Below are positions 20,816 to 32,201 of a stretch of 63,433 nucleotides of DNA, in pieces (positions within the stretch are counted from its first letter, which is position 1; each line of letters starts with the position of its first letter). The DNA is taken from assembly GCA_015039365.1 (NCBI GenBank), contig WION01000299.1, positions 1 through 63,433 on the forward strand, in the 5' to 3' direction. The position numbers were made by a program, and so were the translations under genes. This DNA is from Amanita rubescens. Taxonomy: Eukaryota > Basidiomycota > Agaricomycetes > Agaricales > Amanitaceae. Under the pieces are notes generated by a model. That model was given only the letters and a program-made list of their open reading frames with translations. It searched no databases and was not told the origin of the DNA.

Positions 20816-22990
20816 CAAACCTTGTTCGAACCTGAACTGGACCTGAACCTGAGTCCAGGTCCAGGTTCGCATCTACCCCAAACTAGTGTTTCTATTTCCA
20901 GTCTCTCAGGACCGAAAAAGACCGGAACTGGACCGGACCAGGACCGATTTGGACCAGACTGCAGTCTCAGGTCTTAGGAGGTCCAAGGGCAGTCCGGTTC
21001 CAGTCTTTTTAAATTTTTAAAATCAAAAAAACTGCAAAAGACCAGTCTAGACCAGTCCTAGACCACTAATTGTCACATGTGACCAACACAGTCATGTTCT
21101 CCTATATTTTAGCTTTTTTTTGAGTATTGAAACATAAAAAACGGTTGAGATTTGAGTTCACAGTAGTAAAGTTTGTTCTGAGGCTGAAGTTGAAAATGAA
21201 GGTATCGGTTTATGATGAATATCCATGTACAATGTGACACAGTTAAGTAAGTTGTGGCCATTGCCGAGCTGTGACTTGGCAAGCACTGACAAATAATAGT
21301 GTTGCTCCTTTCATTCATTACTTAATTACTTAATATCATCCATGTGAAATGCTGACTAATCTGTCCTGCGCACGCCCACTGGTCCCAGGATCCTTGCTGC
21401 CTTGCACCTTGTTCCTGTGCCATCCAACACTCACCAGACCCTGCCTCTTATCACAGATATGCCAACTGATTATGCAGTAGTAATGTATATCCATTATAGG
21501 CAATTTTCCATTCAATAAACCCTTAAATTACCATATAAGTCAATGCAAAATTAGTGTCTACTGTACTGCCAAAAATATATTCTGAAAAGATGGCCTCGGA
21601 CAGCATCAGGAAAAATCTGATTTTACTTATCAGTACTTTTGCACTTTTTTGGTCTTAAATAAGTACAATAAGTAACTTTCAAGGTGTCAAATGTTGGTCT
21701 TATCCGATGACTTATTTTCAATGTTTTGAAAATCAAACTGGACCAGGCTACTGCTTGCATCAGCTTTGACTTTTGGACTTTTTGAGTTGCCTTGTTCACT
21801 CCTTAGAAAACAAAAGAAATAGCAAAAAAATAATTCCATTTATGTCATACTTATTTTTGCTTATTTCTAACTTTCTACTTATTCTACTTATTACTAGTAT
21901 TAGTAGTACTTATATGAACTTAGGGAAAAGCAGACATGGGGGGGATATGAAATAAAGGCCCTCCTTATATACCTGGGGGTTGGCGCACGGACCATGTCAT
22001 GTGTGTAAGCAGATCACGTGACTTCGTGACTAAATCACAAAAAGGTGCCCACAATGCCAAAAATGTCAAATCTAATTTTAGAATTGCCAAATATGGCTTA
22101 GTTCAAGAGATATTCGCAATTTTCACTTTTTGATGTGCCAAATGTGCTGACGACTTATGCACTTAGCACCTTGAGGTGGAGGTGAACATTATCAATGGTC
22201 TTAATGGACTTATAATATAGCCTGGTGTCTTATGCATGTTGGTCGCTAAGGCAAAAAAGGCATTTCAAGTGCCTAAGCACATAAGTAAATCCAGGATTTT
22301 TGCTGATGGCATGCCATGCAAAGTGGTGGCCCACACCACACAAGTCTAAAGTTATATATAACACGTGAATTTGAAAACATCTGTTGTTGCAACACTCCAG
22401 GTAAGGTATTCTGAAATTAATTAATCTAGGTATGCTCTAGTACATCCAATGGAACATAGACTATAGTTGAACAGTGGGAGGGTGAGGGTCAGCAACACTG
22501 GGCTTCATTCTCTCTTTGGTGATCTCTTTGGCAATCTCTTTGGCAATGTTTGGCAGTCTCCTGGCATCATCAAAAATGGTTTTATGTGGCTCATCTGAGT
22601 GCAGCTGGGTGTGAGAGGGTGTGAGAGGGTGTGAGAGGGTGAGGGTTAGGAACATATTGATATTTATGAAGTTTTGTAGTTTTAAATTGTTGTATGGGAG
22701 ACATAGGGACATAGAAACTAATGTAAGGACTGGTCTTTTTTTTAAATTAAAACCAGTCTTGCAGTCTTAAGCGGTCTGGTTCCAGTCTTTTCGATATCAG
22801 GGACACCCTGAGACCAGTCTGGTTTCAGTCTTTCCAAAAAAGGAAAAAAAACCGGACTGGACTGGACCTTGAATCACTACCCCAAACCAAACATCCATGT
22901 GCAGTTCAGGTTCAGCCATATGGGGGCTGAACCTGGACCAAACCAGACCATGGCCAGTATAATCGGAGCAGAAATGGATGAAATATGACA
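20816..22990. repeat. Decayed DNA-transposon-like region with CCAGTC/GGTCC subterminal repeats at both ends
   Basis: Both ends (20816-21065 and 22725-22960) are packed with degenerate CCAGTCT/GGACC/CCGGAC motifs and carry AACCTGAAC / GTTCAGGTT blocks in opposite orientations. This is the pattern of subterminal repeats in hAT-like elements. The interior has no coding potential. At 22611-22640 a 10-bp unit GTGAGAGGGT is repeated three times perfectly. Exact ends and target duplications could not be fixed. Confidence 0.35.
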
Positions 22991-23829
22991 TTATCAAACT
23001 CACCTAATCCCTGACCTCATCAGGCTATGACACCCACTGCATTTCCACCAGTCATGTTGGAATATTTCGGGCCAAATTGAGCATGCCACTCACTTTCCCC
23101 ATTTGGTACAACACATGGCATCCACATTGCACAATCTACCTATGTATATAGCCCATAATTACACTGTACTAACCCCCCATCCGTTTGCCCCAATATCCAC
23201 TGGGGCCCAAACTGACCCTCCTTTGCCGTCGTGATGCTGTTGGAATTTCCAACAAGTCACACAACAGCTTCATATCCATCCTAAGGCAGAGAGGGGGTGA
23301 GAGGTAAGCCTCCTGAGTGGGATTTGTCACTAGTACTGAAGAGCAACACTTGACTATCCTTGCCAATGCTGCATGTTTTAAATAAATCACCACCTGCAAA
23401 TTGATCACGTGTACTGAGTGACAATGAGGTGATGAAAGGTCTGATGGACATTATGTTTGGGAGGTTCACATCACTGGCATCATCGTGCAAATGATTCTTT
23501 GTCAACTTGGGCTGAAATAGGGATGACCCCAAAGCCATCAATAGATGATCCTATTCCTGAACCATCACCGATGCGAGACACTGACTGTGCATCTCAAGGC
23601 ATGTTCATTTCAATAACGTTTGATCCTCCGTGGCACTCAGGAAAATGGCCAGATGCAAGCCACTTCTTCATCAACCAACTTCGTTTGTTCACATAATTGC
23701 TAAAATATCACACCAGCATCAGCCAGCCCATCACGTCCCAGACACTTCCAGTACCAACAGTCACTCTGCTTGACAGCCCTTGGGCCAATACTTATACCCC
23801 CCCTGGATTCATTTGGACTTGTTGATTAT
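22991..23829. other. Non-coding repeat-region spacer
   Basis: No ORF with recognisable protein, no RNA gene and no clear repeat structure is seen. Likely old transposon-derived DNA. Confidence 0.3.
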
Positions 23830-23997
23830 TAGTCTTTCCAAGTTAGGTTAAGTTAAGTCGTGCAGCCCTAACGGCCACGACCGTGACTGAACCGGTCGCA
23901 GAATTTCTTTAATTTGCCACGACCGCGACCGCAACTGACATGACTGGTCATATTTGGTTGTGAGCTGGGGGTTAGCGGTCGTGACTGGTTACGACTG

Positions 23998-24285
23998 CAT
24001 CAGCCAACAGGGGAAATATCTGACAGCATCTGACTCTGCTGGGACACTAGTCATCTGATTGTTTGGTTGGTCTGATCAATGCTGGAACAATGGTTGTCTG
24101 ACTGCCTGACCATCTGACTATGTCTGACTATGTCTGACAAGTGTCTGACAGGTGGTCAGACATAGTCAGACATAGTCAGATGGTCAGGCAGTCAGACAAC
24201 CAGCATTCCAGCATTGATCAGACCAACCAGACAATCAGACAACTAGTGTTCCAGCAGAGTCAGATATTTCCCCTGTTGGCTGATG
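23998..24285. mobile_element. Foldback (long inverted repeat) miniature element, 288 bp
   Basis: The sequence is a near-perfect palindrome with arms of about 140 bp and a short centre around 24139-24153. It begins CATCAGCCAACAGGGGAAAT and ends with its inverse. The arms are made of TCTGAC/GTCAGA repeats. The terminal CATCAGC(C/T)AACA and the repeat motif are the same as those of the 23-kb element at 39.7-62.8 kb. Confidence 0.75.
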
Positions 24286-24362
24286 TGGTTATGTGTGACC
24301 GGTCATGACTGGTCATGACTGGTTATGATGTGTCACTTCTGCCAATCCTGATGCTGTGATCA

Positions 24363-24677
24363 GCGGAGTATTTTCTACTTTTATTGTAGATTATCCTGAT
24401 ATGTCACCATCCCAATATTCAAAAAAATAGGAAAATACTCCGCCCATCCCAATGGTGTGATGGGCGGAGTATTTTTCTATTTTTATTGTAGATTATCCTG
24501 ATATGTCACCATCCCAATATTCAAAAAATGGGAAAATACTCCGCCCATCCCAATGGTGTGATTGGCGGAGTATTTTTCCACCTTTATTGTGGATTATCCC
24601 AATATGTCACTGTCCCAATCTTCAAAAGAATACTAAAATACTCTGCCCATCACACCATTAGGATGGGCAGAGTATTT
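24363..24677. repeat. Three tandem 101-bp units, each bounded by GGCGGAGTATTTT / AAAATACTCCGCC
   Basis: Inverted ends GCGGAGTATTTT and AAAATACTCCGC occur at 24363/24432, 24464/24533 and 24565/24634, with a final half-unit at 24664. Units are spaced 101 bp apart and joined by CATCCCAATGGTGTGAT. Each unit alone looks like a tiny TIR element, and the junctions form strong hairpins. Confidence 0.75.
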
Positions 24678-24936
24678 TTATGTCCCAATGATAGGGTTAT
24701 TACAATTATTCTAAGGGTTATTACACTATATTCTAAGGGTTACAGGCATTTGGTGGGGTGGATAGTCATCTGGACCCTGAAATGACCGGTTACGACTGGT
24801 CATGACCGGTCATAACCGGTTGTGGAGATAGACCAATTTTGTATGACTGCAACCGCAACTTTGTTCAACCAAGTGTGACCGCAACTGCAGTCATGGTCGG
24901 TCGTGACCGGTCATGCAACCTAACTTAGAAAGACTA

Positions 24937-25857
24937 CGTATCAAGGAGTGAAACAGGGGTGTGACACAAACTGGCAATTATAATCTGTTGTTACATGTTT
25001 TATATATAGACCAATCTTGTCCCCCACCCACCCTGATTAAATGAGCACCGACACAACATCATTCTCAAAATGTACACATTGAACATCACTATGTATCCTG
25101 CAGTGCACGAGGAAAAGAAAAGAGATTGTGATTGAGGTGTGACACTCAGCATCCTGATCTTTTGTTTACTATTGTTAAGTACCAGTCTCCCTAGAGCAAG
25201 CGGCTTACATAACATTTGTCAAGCCCAAGTGCCGCTCCGGGAGACTGGGTAGGAGTCTGGGATGATTGGGGTATTGTGAAAGATGTTAAGGTGAGGCAGA
25301 ATACTGCTGTAACAACTTTAAGAGTCATCACAGGAATACTTATGTTCACCCGAGACTACACTGAACCGAATGTTATTCGTCGCGTAGTAGGTGGTTATAA
25401 GATGCCTGTATACAAGGCCAAACACGAGTATATACGATACTATTTGTACATGTTATCTCCAACTTCCTGTAACGGAAATACACCCATTACACTCTCCCCC
25501 ACCAGACTGCCCTGCAGTCTCAAATTCGATATGAAGGTGCACAAAAATATGCTCCTGACCCCCTCCCCCACCAGATTCACATATACGTGAATTACTAACA
25601 AGAAGAGAAGAAAAAATTTGGTGGCAATCCAAATTCTTTCTAATTGAATAATAGGTCTTCCAAAAGGATGACCTTGGTTATTGGTCTTGGAATAGACCAA
25701 TTTAGGAGCTGTCCTGGTGAGGACATCTCCCCATACTCTCCCCTACCCACCACACCTGCAGGGTGCAAAGGACGTGTATAAGAGTATATTAAACCTTTGA
25801 GGTGAAGGTTTTAGTGGGGAAATATTAAAATTTTGAGAAAAGGCGGTTTCTATGACT
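24937..25857. other. Non-coding spacer between elements
   Basis: AT-rich DNA without a convincing gene. A 124-codon open frame at 25216-25590 has no recognisable domain and atypical composition. Nothing else is seen. Confidence 0.3.
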
Positions 25858-25865
25858 TGTGAAAT

Positions 25866-26684
25866 TAGTGTTTTAAAGTCCGGTCCGGTCCGGTTACTAT
25901 TTTCCATTTTTGGAAGAAAACCAGACCAAAACCGGTTTTGGAAATTTTAGATTTTGGTGCAACCGGACTGAAACCGGTGAAAACCGGTCTTGGAGTGTTG
26001 CAGGTGGGTTGCGCAACTGGTCGCAACCGGTTTTCGTTGAAAACTGCTGATGTAATATTAAAAAATTAGCGTCATCCAAGTCCTGATTGACGCATCCACC
26101 CCACCAATGCCTCATACCACTCTATCAACCCTAAAATCCATCCACCCACATACCTGTGCACTAATCTAATACCTCATAACCCTTATAATAATTGTAATAC
26201 AATTTTCATGACATATCAATTGTGGATTACCTAATTTGGAAGGTCGACTCAACAGTGTCATCCAAGTCCCAGTTGACGCATCCACCCCGCTGGTGCCTCA
26301 TACCACTCTATTAACTATCTACCCATACACATACACATCTAATTAGTAATACTTCATAATTAACAGCTATATCATCCCTTAGAATAATTTTAATACATTT
26401 TTATGACATATCAATCAGATTACCTGATTTGGAAAGTCGGTAAGGGGGTGACATCCAAGTGCCTACCGGTCAATCCACCCCTCACAACCCTCTGAACGGT
26501 TGCCTAAAAAACCGGTTGCAACCAGTTTTTCATCAGTTTTGTAAATTTTTGCCCAGGGACAGGACCAAAACCATTGCTGTCCCACAACTTACAAAACCGG
26601 CAACTGTGGTTCGGTTGCAACCGATGCCGGTTCAGTCCGGTTGCCGGTTTTTCACCAGTTTTGCAACCGGACTTTAAAACACTA
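25866..26684. mobile_element. hAT-type MITE, 819 bp, with 8-bp target-site duplication
   Basis: Perfect terminal inverted repeats TAGTGTTTTAAAGTCCGG and CCGGACTTTAAAACACTA bound the element. It is flanked by the direct repeat TGTGAAAT (25858-25865 and 26685-26692). An 8-bp duplication and a TAGTG start are hAT hallmarks. Subterminal CCGGTT/AACCGG motifs are dense at both ends. The interior carries a segment of about 190 bp repeated 2.3 times (starting near 26071, 26257 and 26450: catccaag...gacgcatccacccc). No transposase. Confidence 0.88.
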
Positions 26685-26692
26685 TGTGAAAT

Positions 26693-28185
26693 TCACATTT
26701 TCTTTTTCGAGGGTGAGGGATAGATACAGGAGTCTATCCCTTAAGGAAGCGAACATATTTGACTATGTTCGTGAGTGGTAGCAGCCTACAGCTACTCATC
26801 GTTTGACGAGCAGGTGTGTCAAAATTTGATGTGCCTTCCTGATAAGGAAGGTCATCATGACTGTGACCATTGGTTAGGCAGTGGAGCTAATGGAGCGCGT
26901 TACCAGTCTGGCGTGCCCTAATGGGTGAAGGTGGGCATTCCAACTGGATGTAGACAAAGTGGTCTGTGATGCTTTGATGCATGATAGAGAAGTCCTAGAC
27001 GGGTGTAGCAATAGTGAACATATTTCGCACTCCATTTGGTCTCGAGTCTCGATGTGAATAGCCACAGGTCACGTGACATGCACCCAAGCTTAGTTTATTG
27101 CTAGGAGCCCCTAGCGATAGGGACAACAAACGAAGACCTCCACTAGGAAGGTCTGAGAGGATGGCTTTCATAGCTGTCCTATTCCATCATGACAGAGATC
27201 TGAGGAGACCAAGAGGAGTGAGAGTACAGTAGCGTGAGGGCAGCTCTGAGGTCAAAGGTACGTCGCCTATGCTTCCTAGCATTTCACTGACTGACTCAGC
27301 AACAACGTCAGTCCAGGTGTTGATGACGAGTAGGAGACGGGAAGATAGCGTGGGCAAATGGCAGGGAAGGGGAGCAGTGTACCTGGGCAAGGGTAAGCAT
27401 GTCCTCACTTCTTCCCCGTTCTGCTCTGATTGCTTTCACAACTCAGTTCTATTGATCTATGGGCTCAGAAGTGAGCCCTGAATATGTTCTATCACGGCGG
27501 ATGAAATTTCGAGGGAAGAGCGACGGGCAGACTTTGGGTCACCTGTTGCTCTGTGGACAAGACTTTGGGTTGGCTCACCACTCGTCATGACTGCATTCAA
27601 GGGAACATGGAGCGGCAGAGAGGGAGGTGAGGCTGCAAGCGAGCAGCGCGGGACTAGGTGAGTCCTATCCTCTCTTTACAGATGTGACCTAACTGAGACA
27701 CGACGTGTAGACACGTTCCCTCAACCCGGCAAACCAACCTCAAGTCTGAAGGACTCAAACGAGTCCTGATGTTATCGCAGACCGGACTTATGTTCAGTCT
27801 GGTCTTAGGCTCGGCATCTATCTCTTTTGTCATGCCAGCGATTATGACGGTCCGTATCGGACAAAATGTGAATACACAGCTATACACACCCTGATCACCG
27901 TGAACTGTCGTGAACCGTCATGAAACACCGTGAACCGCAGTGAACCATCATGTCCTATCGTGTCCTATCGTGAACATGTGTGCATCCTTTCATGAGTCAG
28001 AATCACCTCACGTTTTTGACTTGGATAACCAAACAAATCATTCAATATTCGGTCTATATGTACTAGTACATTCCTGCAGCAGCTAATAAAGGGAGCCTAA
28101 GACCCACAAGATCAGAGCAATGCCAACGCTCCCAGAATAAGATCACAGGGCTAGAGTGTGCTGCTGATGTGGATGCAGACGCAGG
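26693..28185. other. Unassigned repeat-derived DNA
   Basis: No gene recognised. At 27893-27985 there is a cluster of degenerate CACCGTGAAC/CGTCGTGAAC repeats, seen again at 44880-44960. Short inverted repeats (for example GGATAGATACAGGAGTCTATCC near 26716) suggest fragments of further elements. Confidence 0.35.
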
Positions 28186-28666
28186 TGTTACGTTTGTTCG
28201 TTCACTAATAAGTCAAGCCTATCAGGTACCGTAGGTTCCTCAAGGGAGTTCCGGCACTTAAGAATGTTCAAAGATTAAGGATGTTATCGGATAAGTCCTC
28301 AAGGGAGCTTAGACGATAACGAGACAGATTTTGACTGTTAAAACTAGACTGGGGTCTAGTCGTGTATTTGCTTGATTTATATAGTACAAGGTATATATGC
28401 AAATATAGTAAGTAGTTATACATGTGATAATGAAACGGTCGCATGTGATAATGAAACGGTTTACATGTGATAATCGACTTGCATGTGATAAAAGGAAATA
28501 GCATATGATAAACGATGAATGTTCCAGAAGGAACACATATGCAAACAGTGATGTAGGAGGGATGACATAGATGATAAGATAAAGAAAAAGATAGGCCATG
28601 ACATACGTTTGTAACATAGCCCTTCTCCTACATACGAAGTCCAATATTCACCGAATATTGAAACAA
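28186..28666 (-). repeat. LTR of the Ty3/Gypsy element (3' LTR in element orientation)
   Basis: Plus-strand ends TGTTACG...GAAACA give the TG...CA form. Contains a GCATGTGATAATGAAACGGT-type repeated block (28427-28500). ORF3 stops 8 bp from its inner edge. Confidence 0.85.
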
Positions 28667-29575
28667 CCTATAACTATGTGTCACGGTTGTGTTTGGCATC
28701 GCTGTCGTAGACGTAAGAGTCTTCGTTTCCTTGCCAGGGGTGACGGCGGCAGCGGCGGTTATCAGTAAGACGTTCTTGAAGAGTCGGTCGCTCTTCTCGT
28801 GTGTTCGAGGCGGTTATGGTGGCGACGGGTCGTGTCAATTGTCCTCGTGTGGATTGGCCTCGGCAGTTCCCAAGGTTTCGTCGTGATGGTGGGGGTCCAG
28901 TAGTGGTGGTGGTAAAATGGTTACCTGGAGAACGGGTATTTGTTCCTTGTCGTCTTCTTTCGACAAGTGGGGACGGTTCGCCTTGTTCGAGTTGGGCGGT
29001 GTTAACGCTGGAGGTAGACGCTGTGGTAGAAATCCGTCGTTCCGGAATCTGTTCAAACGGTGTGGGTGGCGGTTGTGTTATGGCGTCGGGATAAGTGGGA
29101 GGAGGGGTTTCCTCATGTACCAGTCCTCGGCGTATTTCTCGTCGTCGATGGTGTTCGGTAGTATGATGCGGGGCTCCGCATATGTAACAGCCTTGAGTTC
29201 CAGGGATATCTTCTCCGTCGAAGGCTAGGTTGTTCAGTTCGAATGATACTAACCGTTCAGCATTTGGATCAGGTCCGTGGAGGTGGAAAATAGTGCGGCG
29301 GACTGGGTTTTCAGGGATAGGGACATCGCGTCCTTCAATAGTATGTATGTCCTGTCTGAAGTGCGATGACGGCAGCGTCTTGATATTCGTTGCTGTTGTT
29401 GGGTCTGTTAGGGTTACGATCATGCCTCCATACGAGATTGTTAATCGTCGTTTGTAGTTGTCGTAGTATAGTTATGTCCCAACCGTCAGGGGTCAACATT
29501 GGATTGAGACAGTCATTAAGTTGTCGAATACGTTCGAGCGTGGCGATGACAGGAGTGCGGGGAAATACGGGACGT

Positions 29576-29972
29576 TGTAATGAGCCGATTCCGGCTACGT
29601 TGGAACCGATCTCCGAATCCTTCTGAAGCTCCCCAAAGCACTCCAAGCCTATGCTCGATCCCGGAGGATGATCGTTTGTGTTCGGATGCACGCACAGGCC
29701 TCGGACCTGGTGCAGGATTCATCACATGGTCACCTCGTGCCTCCGTAGTATATATACCATTGTGTACGTAGTTGTAGTTAGCGAATTATCACCCCATCTG
29801 TGTTCCGAGTTCGATTCCTTCCGTTCCCTTCGTTCCTCGGTGCTTCGGACACCTTCCACTCGTTCACCTTTGTCTTCGGCACTCTCTCTGCCTCCGAGGC
29901 ACCCCCAGGACTGACCTCCGAAGCCCCTTTGGCCGAACACACTTCCGCATCGGCCTTCTTCTGATTGTTTCA
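29576..29972 (+). repeat. 5' LTR of the gag-only element
   Basis: Begins TGTAATGAGCCGATTCCGG and ends ...TGTTTCA. Contains a TATA-like GTATATATACC near 29749-29760. Confidence 0.88.
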
Positions 29973-30358
29973 ACTGGAGCCCACCGCGAGGGGCTCTTAG
30001 GTCAGTCCGTCGGTCATTCCTTTCACCCAACTGCTGCACAGAAAGCATCGGACAAGCTCCGGTGTCACTTGGAATCTGCTCCGAGCCACTCCAAGCACTC
30101 TGCCGGCCCTCCCATAGCTCAGAGACCATACCCCGCCGACCTTTCTTCAATTATACCCTCCCCGCTCTTTACACTGCAGTAGCCTTCACCACTTGGCCCC
30201 ACAGCACTGACACAGCATCAGCCGAACAACGCCCACACGTTCCACTACTCCCGATCCAGCTCCGATCGATCAATAGCTTTCGTCCCTGAAGCCCCTTGCT
30301 TAATCCACCTCGCTTTCCATCAGAACAGCTCGCTTTGCTTCGGCCTGCCAGTAACATC

Positions 30359-31900
30359 ATGACCGAACCAAACCGCCGCATGCCCATCCGAACGAACAAG
30401 GAGGCACCCTGCTTCCGAGGCACTGCTGCTGGCCTTGAGAGATACCTCGAAGATATCGAGATGATCTGCGAGGATAGACAACGCTCTGGAGATGCCGAAC
30501 TGATCAAATGGGCCGTCTACTATACTGATGAGAAATCTTCCGAGATCTGGAGAGCCGCTCGAGACACCCTATCGGATCCGAAAACCTGGGACGCATTTAA
30601 GAAAGCGATTTCCGAGATCTACCCCGAGGCACAGCCCGATCGCCGCCACACTATTGCAGCACTACACGCCATTTCCGACCGCTTCTCAGCGCAAAATGTC
30701 ACATCCGAGACAGCCCTTGCTGAGTATCACAGGGAATTTTCCGGAACAGCTCAATACCTCATTGGAAAGCGCCGCATGACACGCCGTGAGGCAAGCATCA
30801 TGTACATGTCCGCATTCCCTCCCGAGCTCCGACCTGATATCACTACTCGGCTCACAATCAAGTACCCGGATGTCCACCCCGATGACGGCTATGATCTAAA
30901 GGACATGAATAGTGCCGCACAATTCATTATCAGCTCAAGGTCTGCTATAGCCTTGCTCGCCGCGACCACCCCACAAGCTCCGACGCTTCCGACGCCTCCG
31001 ACGCCTATCCCTACTCCCCCTCCGAGCACAGCCTTCGCTCCGAGCATAGCTTCCACCCATCTCCTTAGCCGATGCATTTTCTGCGGAGATATCAATCATC
31101 GGACAGCCTGGTGCCATATCAGGGATGAATACGCAAGGCAAGGGAAGATCAAAATAGTCGATGGACGGATTCAATTTTTGGATGGCAACGAACCGAATGC
31201 ATTCCAATACCGCCACTTCGGACAATGGTTCAAAGAACGCATCGATGTATGGCTGCTGAGGTACACACAGCCGACTGCTCCAAAGCCATTTGTGTCCTCC
31301 AACTACTTCCTGGAAGCTCTAGACCACACCGGAACGCATACCGCCGAGCCTGTCAATACTGAAGCACTGCAAAACGTACATACGACTCCGACGCACATAC
31401 ACATTAGCACCACGATCCCTAATCAATCCACGCTCCCTAATACTGCCCCCTCCGAACCCTCTGAACCCTCCAGACCCTCCGACGCTCCTACCACTACAAC
31501 GCATGATACCGCCGAGACCTCTGAGGCTCCTGATGACCCCACCACTGCTACGCCAATTTCTGCCACCCCGGAAACCCTCGGCGACCCCATCGCCGAAGTC
31601 TTTATCATTTCCGAGCCATCTGGCATCCCGACAGCTGCCATTCCGAGACCTGATTCCGCCGAAATTCCAACTGCCGCCTTGACCACCTGCACGATCGAAG
31701 AAAGCGAGACGAGAAGAACCCACCCACCACTTCCCTTCTACTTTCTATCACCATCCGACCTCTCCGACCTGACCAGGAGGTCAGTATTAAAAGTACCCAG
31801 GAGGTGTAACGAGCCGATTCCGGCTACGTTGGAACCGATCTCCGAATCCTTCCGAAGCTCCCCAAAGCACTCCGAGCCTATGCTCGATCCCGGAGGATGA
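30359..31900 (+). CDS. Gag polyprotein of the gag-only LTR element
   Basis: Starts MTEPNRRMPIRTNKEAPCFRG, the first ATG of a long open frame after a 390-bp leader. Residues about 15-200 are helix-rich and capsid-like (LERYLEDIEMICEDRQRSGD, IKWAVYYTDEKSSEIWR, KTWDAFKKAISEIYPEA, MYMSAFPPELRPDI). A Pro-rich linker leads to a zinc knuckle CIFCGDINHRTAWC (C-x2-C-x4-H-x4-C). The remaining third is Pro/Thr/Ser-rich with repeated SEPSEPS/SDAP runs. The frame continues into the 3' LTR and stops at 31898-31900, so the last about 30 residues are LTR-encoded. Intact, with no lesion. It could package its own RNA if a related autonomous element supplies Pol. Confidence 0.8.
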   Translation: MTEPNRRMPIRTNKEAPCFRGTAAGLERYLEDIEMICEDRQRSGDAELIKWAVYYTDEKSSEIWRAARDTLSDPKTWDAFKKAISEIYPEAQPDRRHTIAALHAISDRFSAQNVTSETALAEYHREFSGTAQYLIGKRRMTRREASIMYMSAFPPELRPDITTRLTIKYPDVHPDDGYDLKDMNSAAQFIISSRSAIALLAATTPQAPTLPTPPTPIPTPPPSTAFAPSIASTHLLSRCIFCGDINHRTAWCHIRDEYARQGKIKIVDGRIQFLDGNEPNAFQYRHFGQWFKERIDVWLLRYTQPTAPKPFVSSNYFLEALDHTGTHTAEPVNTEALQNVHTTPTHIHISTTIPNQSTLPNTAPSEPSEPSRPSDAPTTTTHDTAETSEAPDDPTTATPISATPETLGDPIAEVFIISEPSGIPTAAIPRPDSAEIPTAALTTCTIEESETRRTHPPLPFYFLSPSDLSDLTRRSVLKVPRRCNEPIPATLEPISESFRSSPKHSEPMLDPGG

Positions 31901-32201
31901 TCGTTTGTGTTCGGATGCACGCACAGGCCTCGGACCTGGTGCAGGATTCATCACATGGTCACCTCGTGCCTCCGTAGTATATATACCATTGTGTACGTAG
32001 TTGTAGTTAGTGAATTATCACCCCATCTGTGTTCCGAGTTCGATTCCTTCCGTTCCCTTCGTTCCTCGGTGCTTCGGACACCTTCCACTCGTTCACCTTT
32101 GTCTTCGGCACTCTCTCTGCCTCCGAGGCACCCCCAGGACTGACCTCCGAAGCCCCTTTGGCCGAACACACTTCCGCATCGGCCTTCTTCTGATCGTTTC
32201 A
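31805..32201 (+). repeat. 3' LTR of the gag-only element
   Basis: Same length as the 5' LTR and nearly identical (for example TGTAACGAG versus TGTAATGAG at the start). Ends GATCGTTTCA, followed by the ACGT duplication. Confidence 0.88.

Larger units (their letters stand above)
23830..24936. mobile_element. Non-autonomous TIR element with two nested repeats inside
   Basis: Ends read TAGTCTTTCCAAGTTAGGTT (23830-23849) and its near-perfect inverse AACCTAACTTAGAAAGACTA (24917-24936). Both are followed inward by CGACC/GACCG-type subterminal motifs. Similarity of the flanks continues a further 30-40 bp outward on each side, so the true ends may lie slightly beyond. No coding sequence. It contains the foldback element at 23998-24285 and the tandem palindromic array at 24363-24677. 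Confidence 0.55.
29576..32201 (+). mobile_element. Nested gag-only LTR retrotransposon (TR-GAG type), 2.6 kb
   Basis: LTRs of exactly 397 bp (29576-29972 and 31805-32201) differ at only a few positions, so the insertion is recent. The 4-bp duplication ACGT flanks it (29572-29575 and 32202-32205). A primer-binding-site-like TGGAGCCCACCGCGAGG begins 2 bp after the 5' LTR. The only coding sequence is a gag. No protease, RT or integrase is present, so it must borrow them. It is inserted in the opposite orientation into ORF3 of the Gypsy element. Confidence 0.9.

Noticed and set aside
25216..25590. 124-aa open frame as a gene
   Set aside because: Composition and lack of any motif or splice context suggest chance in repeat-derived DNA.
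28689..29457. Plus-strand open frames opposite ORF3
   Set aside because: They mirror the minus-strand ORF3 codons (Pro/Thr-rich) and lack any recognisable domain.
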